Assembly: GCA_027493675.1 (NCBI GenBank)
Contig: JAOSKI010000045.1
Span: forward strand, 1-64,000
Direction of reading: 5' to 3'
Length of the DNA stretch: 64,000 bases
DNA from: Microthrixaceae bacterium
GTDB lineage: Bacteria; Actinomycetota; Acidimicrobiia; Acidimicrobiales; Microtrichaceae
The position numbers and the translations under genes are program-made. The notes under the pieces were generated by a model, which searched no databases, was not told the origin of the DNA, and was given only the letters and a program-made list of their open reading frames with translations. Each line of letters starts with the position of its first letter. Position 1 is the stretch's first letter. Positions 57,794-64,000 of this stretch are shown here, one piece after another.

Positions 57794-58903
57794 GTGTTGG
57801 ACTTCACGCCACGACTGGAAGCGCTGCGCGGCCGCCTGGGGGAGGCCGCCGAGTACCTGAGGGTTACCCAGCTCGAGGCACGCCGACCGCAGTTGGAGAC
57901 CGAGTTGGCGCGGCCCGACCTCTGGGACGACGCTGCCGGCGCGCAGGCGCTGCAGCGCGAGTTCGCGGAGCTCAACGACGACCTGGAGCTCTACGGCTCG
58001 ATGGAGGCGCGCATCGACGACGTGGGCACCCTGGCGGAGCTCGCCCGGGAGGAGGGCGACGAGTCGCTCGAACCCGAGATCGCAGGCGAGTTGGAGTCCC
58101 TCGAGGCGGACTTCGCGAACCTGGAGCTGCGGGCTCTGTTCACCGGTGAGTACGACGACCTGGACGCCATCGTGGAGATCAACTCCGGTGCCGGGGGAGT
58201 GGACGCCCAGGACTGGGCCGAGATGCTGTTGCGCATGTACATCCGCTGGGCGGAACGGCGGGGTTTCGACGTTGAGCTCGACAGCGTCAACGAGGGCACC
58301 GAGGCCGGCATCAGCTCCGCGGAGTTCATCATGAAGGGCCGCAACGCCTACGGCTGGCTTCGCAGCGAGCACGGTGTGCACCGGCTGGTGCGCATATCGC
58401 CGTTCGACAACAACGCCCGGCGCCAGACCAGCTTCACCTCGGTGAAGGTGACGCCGTTGTTCGACGACGTGGACGACGTGGACATCGACGACAAGGACCT
58501 GCGCATCGACGTGTACCGGTCCTCGGGTGCGGGCGGCCAGCACGTGAACGTGACCGATTCGGCGGTGCGCATCACACACCTGCCCACCGGCATCGTCACG
58601 AGCTGTCAGAACGAGCGGTCACAGCATCAGAACAAGGACCGGGCGATGACGATGTTGAAGGCCAAGCTGCTGGAGCTGGAACGCCAGAGGCAACAGGAGA
58701 AGGTCGACTCGATCACAGGTGAGGCGTCTGCGGTCGACTTCGGCAGCCAGGACCGCAACTACGTGCTGCAGCCGTACCAGCAGGTGAAGGATCTACGCTC
58801 GGGCGTGGAGCTGTCCAACCCCGACGAGGTCCTCGACGGCGATCTCGACGCACTGATGGAGGCCTACCTCCGCTGGAACCGTGCCCGCAGCATCGCCGAC
58901 TGA
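57794..58903 (+). CDS. prfB: Peptide chain release factor 2
   Basis: Intact, 369 aa. Reads UGA and UAA stops. SGAGGQHVNVTDSAVRITHL carries the GGQ motif that triggers peptide release, and VRISPFDNNARRQTSF the SPF tripeptide that marks RF2. VEINSGAGGVDAQDWAEMLL and SCQNERSQHQNKDRAM are also canonical. GTG 57794 is favoured because it starts VLDFTPRLEALRGRL; there is no CUUUGA-type programmed frameshift site at codons 20-30, so this RF2 is made without autoregulatory frameshifting. It precedes ftsE-ftsX, as in mycobacteria. Confidence 0.96.
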   Translation: MLDFTPRLEALRGRLGEAAEYLRVTQLEARRPQLETELARPDLWDDAAGAQALQREFAELNDDLELYGSMEARIDDVGTLAELAREEGDESLEPEIAGELESLEADFANLELRALFTGEYDDLDAIVEINSGAGGVDAQDWAEMLLRMYIRWAERRGFDVELDSVNEGTEAGISSAEFIMKGRNAYGWLRSEHGVHRLVRISPFDNNARRQTSFTSVKVTPLFDDVDDVDIDDKDLRIDVYRSSGAGGQHVNVTDSAVRITHLPTGIVTSCQNERSQHQNKDRAMTMLKAKLLELERQRQQEKVDSITGEASAVDFGSQDRNYVLQPYQQVKDLRSGVELSNPDEVLDGDLDALMEAYLRWNRARSIAD

Positions 58904-58992
58904 GCCCTCACCGGCTGGGAGACTCCTCGGATGGGTGTGAGCCCGCAGCAGCCGGAGCCGGTAGGTTGGTGTGGTTCCGTAATCGTTTCGCA

Positions 58993-59037
58993 ATGTGACA
59001 CTGCCGGATGTGACACCGCCGTATGTGACACCTCCGC
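58993..59037. repeat. 15-bp tandem repeat upstream of ftsE
   Basis: ATGTGACACTGCCGG, ATGTGACACCGCCGT and ATGTGACACCTCCGC in direct succession, in the prfB-ftsE gap. Confidence 0.85.
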
Positions 59038-59090
59038 CGGAAGCGGGTCCGGAACCGGACCCCTCGGCACGTGACCGCCAGGGAAGCCCA

Positions 59091-59770
59091 GTGATAAAGC
59101 TCGAGAACGTGACCAAGACATACAAGGAGCGAGCACGTCGCCCTTCGTGATGCCTCGGTCGACATCGCAAAGGGCGAGTTCGTGTTCCTGGTGGGTCCCT
59201 CCGGCTCGGGCAAGTCCACGTTCCTGCGAACTGTTGAACCGTGAGGAGCGCCCGGAGAAGGGCACGATCCATGTGGCCGGCAAGGACATCGGGGCGTTGC
59301 CGGGCCACAAGGTGCCCGACCTGCGTCGCAACGTGGGTTCGGTGTTCCAGGACTTCAAGCTGCTGCCCACCAAGAACGTGGCGGAGAACGTGGCGTTCGC
59401 GCTGGAGGCGATCGGCCGGCCGAAGTCGGCCATCAAGGAGGCGGTGCCGCAGATCCTCGACCTGGTCGGGTTGGGCTCGAAGGCCAAGAACATGCCCGAC
59501 GAGCTCTCCGGCGGCGAGCAGCAGCGGGTCTCGATCGCCCGCGCCTTCGTGAACCGCCCGCTGATACTGCTGGCCGACGAGCCCACCGGAAACCTCGACC
59601 CTGCAACCTCGGTTGGGATCATGAAGCTGCTCGACCGGATCAACCGGACCGGCACGACGGTGGTGATGGCGACCCACGACCGTGGCATCGTCGACACGAT
59701 GCGGCGTCGTGTGATCGAGCTCGACAACGGCCGGATCGTGCGGGACCAGGTCCGTGGTGTCTATGAGTGA
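59091..59770 (+). CDS. ftsE: Cell division ATP-binding protein FtsE
   Basis: ABC ATPase that, with FtsX, controls peptidoglycan hydrolases at the division site. GTG 59091 gives [13 protein letters not shown]; two frameshifts (near 59130 and 59228) flank [20 protein letters not shown] and the Walker [13 protein letters not shown]-loop in [20 protein letters not shown], signature [20 protein letters not shown], Walker [18 protein letters not shown] and H-loop [14 protein letters not shown] are intact. About 226 aa, the FtsE length. ftsX follows 48 bp downstream. Confidence 0.95.
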
Positions 59771-59818
59771 GTCGGAGGCCGTGAAGGACGATGTGCCCAT
59801 GACGACGAGGGAACCCGA

Positions 59819-60715
59819 GTGGCGATAAGGCTCGACTACGTGATGCGCGAGACAGGGTCGAACCTGGCGCGCAACTTCACCCTCACCTTCGCCGCGATCA
59901 TCACCGTGGCGGTGTCTCTGACGATGGTGGCCGCCAGCTTCCTGATCGGCCAGGGGATCAACAACAGCTTCCTGGGCCTGCGTTCCGAGCAGCGGCTGTT
60001 CGTCTACATGAACCCGACCGCGAGCGAGGAGCAGACCGATGCTGTCTCCAAGGCGCTGGACGACTCCGGGCAGGTCGACGAGGTGGAGTTCTACGACCGC
60101 GACCGCACCTTCGAGGAGTTCCAGACGCTGTTCCGGGACCAGCCCGACCTGATCAACTCGGTCAAGCCCGAGGACCTGCCCACCAGCTTCCGGGTGAAGC
60201 CCGAATCCACCGACGCTGAGATCGTGTCGTCCCTGGGCGACTCGCTGGAGTCCCTCGAAGGTGTGAAGCAGGTCGCCTACGCCGCAGAGTATGCACGTGA
60301 CGTGCAACGTTCGGTGACCACCCTCAACCGTTGGGTGCAGTTCACCGGGCTCATCCTCATCGCCGCCTCGGTTCTGTTGATCTTCAACACGATCCGTACC
60401 GCGGTGTTCGCACGACGGCGTGAGATAGAGGTGCAGCGCCTCGTGGGTGCACGCAACTGGTTCATCCGGATGCCCTTCATCGCGGAGGGTCTCGTGCATG
60501 GCCTGTTCGGCGCGTTGCTGGCCGCGGGCGGGGCCATGGCGTTCAACACCCTCTGGAAGCGCAACTTCGTGGACCAGGTGTCCTTCGAGCTGCTCAACGA
60601 GATCCGCTGGGACACAGGCGACGTGGTCATGTCGATCGTCATAGTGTTCATCGTGGGGGCGATCACCGGCGCGGTCGGTTCGGGCATCGCGGTGAGCCGG
60701 TTCCTGCGCATCTGA
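59819..60715 (+). CDS. ftsX: Cell division protein FtsX
   Basis: Intact, 298 aa. Membrane partner of FtsE. GTG 59819: VAIRLDYVMRETGSNLARNF, then four helices: FAAIITVAVSLTMVAASFLI, FTGLILIAASVLLIFNTIRT, LVHGLFGALLAAGGAMAFNT and VVMSIVIVFIVGAITGAVGS. The large extracytoplasmic loop between helices 1 and 2 (VDEVEFYDRDRTFEEFQTLF) is the part that contacts hydrolases. ARRREIEVQRLVGARNWFIR is the conserved cytoplasmic loop that docks on FtsE. Confidence 0.96.
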   Translation: MAIRLDYVMRETGSNLARNFTLTFAAIITVAVSLTMVAASFLIGQGINNSFLGLRSEQRLFVYMNPTASEEQTDAVSKALDDSGQVDEVEFYDRDRTFEEFQTLFRDQPDLINSVKPEDLPTSFRVKPESTDAEIVSSLGDSLESLEGVKQVAYAAEYARDVQRSVTTLNRWVQFTGLILIAASVLLIFNTIRTAVFARRREIEVQRLVGARNWFIRMPFIAEGLVHGLFGALLAAGGAMAFNTLWKRNFVDQVSFELLNEIRWDTGDVVMSIVIVFIVGAITGAVGSGIAVSRFLRI

Positions 60716-60790
60716 GTCCCGTCGTCGTGCGTGTGGTCGGCATGGACGCGGGTGGTGCAGGCGTTGACACAACTATCGTTGCTTCGATGA

Positions 60791-61484
60791 GTGCGATTGG
60801 CGGGGAAGCGGTCGGCGCGGCGCCTCGGCGCCATAGCTCTGTTGGGCTGTGTGGCGCTGTTCACGGCAGCGTGCATGCCTGCGGCGCCGTCGGCCGGTCG
60901 GGCCACACCGGTGCGCAAGGTGCTCGTGCTCGGTGATTCGGTCACCTTCGGCCTGTTCGGCACGACGCCACGCCTGCACGATCCACTGGGGCGATTGCTC
61001 GCCGACCGCGGTGTCGCAGTCCACCTGACGGGGTTCCCGGGTGAGACGCCGACCGACACGTGGCCCGGTCACCTGTCGTGGGGCCTGCGGATGCGCCACG
61101 AGGTGAGCACCTGGAACCCCCGACGTGATCGTGATCCAGAGCACCCTGTTCCCCGATGCCGACTCGCCGGCACGCCGTGCGGCCTACTCCAGTGCGATGG
61201 CGGACCTGATAGCCGTCGCCCGCTCACGGGACGCGCACGTGTACCTGGTCTCCCATCCGGCGCCACCGAAGGCACCCGAGCGCCACGAACGGGATGTCGC
61301 CCAGCAGCTACAGGCCACTGCTGCGGCAGGCAAGGGGATATCCACGATCCCACTCGACTGGTGGATGGCGCACTGCGCCGGTGGGACCGTGGGCGATGGC
61401 TGGCACCTCTCCGCGAAGGGTCAGGACTGCCACGCGCTTGCGATCACCTCGGCGGTCGACCAGCTGCGCTCGAAGGTCGGCTGA
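60791..61484 (+). CDS. SGNH-hydrolase-fold lipoprotein
   Basis: About 230 aa. GTG 60791 opens a lipoprotein signal: basic MRLAGKRSARRLGA, hydrophobic IALLGCVALFTAAC with the lipobox Cys at residue 28. KVLVLGDSVTFGLFG carries the GDS block I Ser of the SGNH family; DVIVIQSTLFPDADSPARRA lies where block III should be, and GDGWHLSAKGQDCHALAI supplies the catalytic Asp and His. One indel near 61120. It would sit on the outer face of the membrane and could deacylate a surface glycan. It resembles the C-terminal domain of the acyltransferase at 4 kb. Confidence 0.82.
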
Positions 61485-61545
61485 GCGCCGCCTGTTGGAT
61501 CAGGCGTGAGGTGCGGCGGCGCCTCATCGGTGGCACAATCGGAGG

Positions 61546-62123
61546 ATGGTCGCGGTGAACTCCACGATGCTCCCGCTGGGCACCAGGGCGCCCGACTTCG
61601 AGTTGCCGGACCCCGAAGGTCGCGAGGTGGCGCTGGGAGACGTCGCGGACGGCCGGGCGGTGCTGGTTGCCTTCGTGTGCAACCACTGTCCGTATGTGCG
61701 CCACATCGGTCCCACGTTCGGCCGCGTGGCGGACCAGCTCGAGGAGATGGGTGTGGCGGTCGTGGCCGTCAACAGCAACGACATCGAGCACTACCCCGAG
61801 GACGCTCCCGACCAGATGATCCCGACCGCCCGGCAATGGGGATGGTCCTTCCCGTACCTGGTGGACGAGGACCAGTCGGTCGCCAAGGCGTACCGGGCGG
61901 CCTGCACCCCTGACCTGTTCCTGTTCGACGCCGATCTGGCGCTGGCATACCGGGGGCAGTTCGACGCCTCCAGGCCGCGCAACGACCTACCGATCGACGG
62001 CGCCGACCTGCTCGCCGCCGCTCGTGCGGTGGTGGCGGGGAGCCGGTCCCCGAGCCGCAGATCCCCTCCATCGGCTGCAACATCAAGTGGCGCGACGGCA
62101 ATGAACCCGACTGGTTCACCTGA
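61546..62123 (+). CDS. Thioredoxin-fold peroxiredoxin-like (redoxin) protein
   Basis: About 192 aa, AhpC/TSA superfamily. LGTRAPDFELPDPEGREVAL and VLVAFVCNHCPYVRHIGPTF; the CNHCPYV motif is characteristic of a redoxin group found across bacteria. YLVDEDQSVAKAYRAACTPD with a second Cys and the cis-Pro region TPDLFLFD follow. One frameshift near 62038 hides the true end, PQIPSIGCNIKWRDGNEPDW, which is also typical of the group (a third Cys in GCNIKW). Likely cytoplasmic thiol oxidoreductase; the physiological substrate is not known. Confidence 0.87.
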
Positions 62124-62154
62124 ACCCCCACAACACTGGAACCCCCCCACAACA

Positions 62155-62213
62155 CTGGCGAACTGTCCGGTCTCAGGCGCGGAACCCGCGCCTGAGACCG
62201 GACAGTTCGCCAG
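62155..62213. terminator. Perfect 27-bp inverted repeat between redoxin gene and tmRNA
   Basis: CTGGCGAACTGTCCGGTCTC AGGCGCG, loop GAACC, then the exact complement. It would form a 27 bp stem just after the redoxin gene and 75 bp before tmRNA. No T run follows, so it is a strong hairpin of uncertain terminator type. A 19-bp direct repeat (CCCCCACAACACTGG) lies just before it. Confidence 0.65.
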
Positions 62214-62288
62214 AGAGGTAGGGATGGGTTCGAAACCCGATCGTCGGACGTTGGAGCGGTGCTGTACGATGGACGGACAACAGATCAC

Positions 62289-62688
62289 GGGGCTGACCGG
62301 TTTCGACGTTGGGACTTGGAAGCCGCACTTGCGACCCGAGTTGTCTCAGACTCGCTAAACGGGGACACAACAAGAACCGCCGATGAGCAGTTCGCTCTCG
62401 CAGCCTGATCCGAACAGATCGGTCTGTAGCAGAGTCATAGTGACCGGCAACGGCGCACGGGGCCTGATCCTCAGCCCGGCAACAGAAGTGGGGATGGACC
62501 GCAGGGAAAGACCGCTGACAGCCGGCAAAGACCGCTGACACCGGGGAAAGACCCGGCAGTTGGACCGTCCTCTCGTAGGACCGACCAGCCGACCCGCCGG
62601 TGCCACGGCTGTGAGTGGCAGAGTCGGGAACGGTCGTAGCGGGTGTGGTGACCACCTGACGGACGGGGGTTCGATTCCCCCAGCTCCA
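62289..62688 (+). ncRNA. ssrA: Transfer-messenger RNA (tmRNA)
   Basis: Starts GGGGCTGACCGGTTTCGACG, the conserved tmRNA 5' end, and ends in the tRNA-like T arm GGGGGTTCGATTCCCCCAGC + TCCA. The 5' GGGGCTG pairs with 3' CAGCTCC as the acceptor stem. The tag frame ends GCC GAT GAG CAG TTC GCT CTC GCA GCC TGA, that is ADEQFALAA then stop at 62406-62408, with a probable full tag DTTRTADEQFALAA. The ALAA end is the ClpXP/ClpAP degron. About 400 nt, normal length. It rescues stalled ribosomes with SmpB, whose gene is not in the window. CCA is not encoded. Confidence 0.95.
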
Positions 62689-62865
62689 CGATTGGGTATC
62701 CGGGGGTGTCCGGCGCTACCCCTCAGATACCCGGAGTACATGCAAACAATGGGATTCTGGCAGCGGCGTGATCCGCCAGATTCCGAGGCGTACCGAGGGT
62801 GTTGCTTTCCAGGTTGCTTTCCTTCTACCGGGTTTCACAGCACGGATTCTCGGAAAGCAACGGCG
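62689..62865. promoter_or_regulatory. Repeat-rich spacer between tmRNA and integrase, candidate att region
   Basis: Next to the tmRNA 3' end lies GGGTATCCGGGGGTGTCCGG ... CAGATACCC, a pair of inverted arms (62694-62732). Then CTGGCAGCGGCGTGATCCGC CAG, an imperfect palindrome (62756-62778). GTTGCTTTCC occurs at 62801 and 62813 and inverted (GGAAAGCAAC) at 62852. Such repeats flanking an integrase start resemble integrase or excisionase binding arms. The crossover core would be at the tmRNA 3' end, but only one end is in view. Confidence 0.5.
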
Positions 62866-63260
62866 ATGGCACGGCCTCGGCCCAAGCGCAGCACTCTCCC
62901 CGACGGCTCGGTGGTGGTCGCGGGCAAGCGTCCGAACAGTACGGCCTCGGCCTACTCCGTCGCCTCCCGTGGCGTGTGGCGCGCCACCTGGATCGACCCG
63001 ACCACCGGTCGGCGACGGAGGGGTCAGCCGTGCCACCAGAGCAGAGGCCGAGCGGCGTGCGGCAGAGGCGGCAACCCGGGCGGCGGCCACGGTGACCCGC
63101 CCGCTCGGCGCGGACCCTGACACCACCATCGACCAGGTCGCGGCGTGGTGGCTCGACAACGTGGCCGCTCCCGAGGTGCGACCGCCCACCCTGCACGCCT
63201 ACCGCAAGGACGTCGCCCGGCTGTCCGAGCGGCTCGCCCGCGAGCGCTGGGACCGCCTCG
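62866..63260 (+). pseudogene. Tyrosine-type integrase, N-terminal part only
   Basis: ATG 62866: MARPRPKRSTLPDGSVVVAG and SRGVWRATWIDPTTGRRRRG, an arm-binding N-terminus of actinobacterial phage/ICE integrases; a frameshift near 63030 leads to RATRAEAERRAAEAATRAAA and TIDQVAAWWLDNVAAPEVRP + PTLHAYRKDVARLSERLAR, the core-binding (SAM-like) domain. The catalytic domain with the Arg, His and Tyr is missing: the frame passes straight into relaxase-like sequence. Gene position directly after tmRNA is the classic site for such integrases. Either a deletion in the element or an assembly join removed the rest. Confidence 0.7.
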
Positions 63261-63687
63261 TCGCCCTCGCGCCGAACCCGCAAGTGGGGATCGTCACCAG
63301 CGAGCCGCTCACCGCGGTCGAGGTGGACCGAGACTCGATCGTCGTGTGCACCGCGACGGGCGGGGAGGTCACCATCACCGGTGAGGGCCTCGACAACGAC
63401 CACCTGGACTACGGCTACGCCCCTCACAATCCACCGCGCCCAGGGCGCCATCCACGACCGCTCGCATGTACTCGCCGCCGGCGGTGGCCGAGAGCTCGGC
63501 TACGTCGCCATGAGCCGAGCCCGCGATGGCACGACGATCCATTCCACTGCTGACGACCTCGCCCAGGCCATCGACTACCTCCAAGCCGACTGGGGTGTCG
63601 CCCGCCACCAACGCCGAACATCTCGAACGCATCCAAGCCCGAGGAGCCGAGCATGCCACCGGCCTCGACCGAGGTCTGGGCCTGTAG
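63261..63687 (+). pseudogene. MobF-type relaxase/helicase, C-terminal fragment
   Basis: IVTSEPLTAVEVDRDSIVVC, then GGEVTITGEGLDNDHLDYGY, and after a frameshift near 63425 LTIHRAQGAIHDRSHVLAAG and GRELGYVAMSRARDGTTIHS. The combination THRAQG...YVAMSRAR is the C-terminal helicase motif V/VI block of TraA/TrwC relaxases. The end is probably GAEHATGLDRGLGL at 63687 after another indel. There is no N-terminal nuclease or Walker A segment. It is a remnant of a conjugative or mobilisable element. Confidence 0.7.
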
Positions 63688-63700
63688 CCAGTCGTCCCGG

Positions 63701-64000
63701 CTACTCGTCCTGATCCTGTGGTTCGCGGCTGGCCAGCAGGATGCGCAGCGTCGGCAGGACCTCCCGGTCCTTGTCACGGTCGGCGTGCTCCTTCGATGCG
63801 ATCACATCAGCGAGATGAGCGAGCTGCACTGGGACGTCGTCGGCGCGGCCGTGCACCGCTCGCGTGGCGTAGTACTCGTAGGAGCGGCGGACACCGTCGT
63901 GGTCGGGCATGCTCAACATCACGTCGAGGTCACCTGCATCGGTCCGCCAGTTCGTGATCTGTGCCGAGTGGAACACGCCGCCATCGGCGAGTTGTACCGG
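63701..64000 (-). CDS. Nucleotidyltransferase-like protein (DUF6036-type), partial
   Basis: C-terminal part, start outside the window. FHSAQITNWRTDAGDLDVML carries a DxD-like metal-binding Asp pair; VQLAHLADVIASKEHADRDK then DREVLPTLRILLASRE is the pattern (I-x-SKE-A-x-R-x-KD-x-x-x-LP) seen in nucleotidyltransferase-like antitoxin or DUF6036 proteins. Such proteins often pair with a small partner on mobile elements, which would lie beyond the right edge. Direction is opposite to the relaxase fragment, with 13 bp between stops. Confidence 0.6.
   Translation of the reverse strand, partial: PVQLADGGVFHSAQITNWRTDAGDLDVMLSMPDHDGVRRSYEYYATRAVHGRADDVPVQLAHLADVIASKEHADRDKDREVLPTLRILLASREPQDQDE

Noticed and set aside
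57789-57870. Programmed frameshift in prfB
   Set aside because: The frame from GTG 57794 is continuous and contains no CUUUGA site. The upstream frame change belongs to the secA end.
58793-60772. A 659 aa minus-strand frame and a 609 aa one at 47957-49786
   Set aside because: Both are antisense to well-supported genes (ftsE-ftsX and ahcY) and have His/Asp/Val-rich composition typical of reverse reading frames.

Overview
The window is high-GC bacterial DNA, almost certainly from an actinobacterium, and most likely a member of the Acidimicrobiia or a related deep lineage. The class is inferred. The evidence for an actinobacterium is coenzyme F420 genes (cofD, cofE), a DUF3499 protein, a DUF5719 protein, a LytR-CpsA-Psr protein with a LytR_C tail, a 13E12-type HNH protein with an SOS box, and a gene order that follows the Mycobacterium tuberculosis lpdA-accA3-birA-LCP-manB-fbiB/A-DUF3499-pmmA-SIS-sahH-ComF-secA1-prfB-ftsE-ftsX series.

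Sequence quality matters for every reader. Most genes are broken by single-base insertions or deletions, often in G or C runs, including essential ones such as secA, ftsE and birA. I treat these as base-calling or assembly errors, not pseudogenes. Gene ends given here span the reconstructed gene, and the frameshifts are named in each entry.

Layout. 1-6.1 kb: an unassigned 0.9 kb, a GT4 and a CgeB-like glycosyltransferase, a secreted protein and an OafA-type acyltransferase. 6.3-12.1 kb: an LpdA-like flavoprotein, a polyprenyl-linked GT2, a flippase-like membrane protein, a methyltransferase and UDP-glucose dehydrogenase. 12.1-20 kb: biotin-dependent carboxylase alpha chain divergent from birA, the 13E12 HNH protein, pabC-pabB and an LCP ligase. 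20-31.5 kb: fcl, three coupled GT4 genes, a secreted protein, mannose-1-phosphate guanylyltransferase, an epimerase, cofE-cofD, gmd and rmd. 31.7-37.2 kb: a very large GT2-membrane protein with an acidic tail, DUF5719 and an anchored thioredoxin. 37.2-46.8 kb: ftsH, DUF3499, a CPBP protease, a zinc ribbon, a second giant membrane protein, a GtrA-GT2 fusion, phosphomannomutase and Trm112. 46.9-53 kb: phosphoglucose/phosphomannose isomerase, ahcY, then ahpC-ahpF-oxyR behind a near-consensus OxyR operator. 53-62.3 kb: SDR, comF, secA, prfB, ftsE-ftsX, an SGNH lipoprotein, a redoxin and the tmRNA gene. 62.7-64 kb: remnants of an element inserted next to tmRNA.

How the genes fit together. The isomerase, phosphomannomutase and guanylyltransferase make GDP-mannose. 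Gmd, Rmd and Fcl turn it into GDP-6-deoxy sugars. At least six glycosyltransferases, a flippase-like protein, an acyltransferase and an LCP ligase can build and attach an envelope glycan. FtsEX, SecA and FtsH serve division, export and membrane quality control. AhpC-AhpF-OxyR is a self-contained peroxide defence unit.
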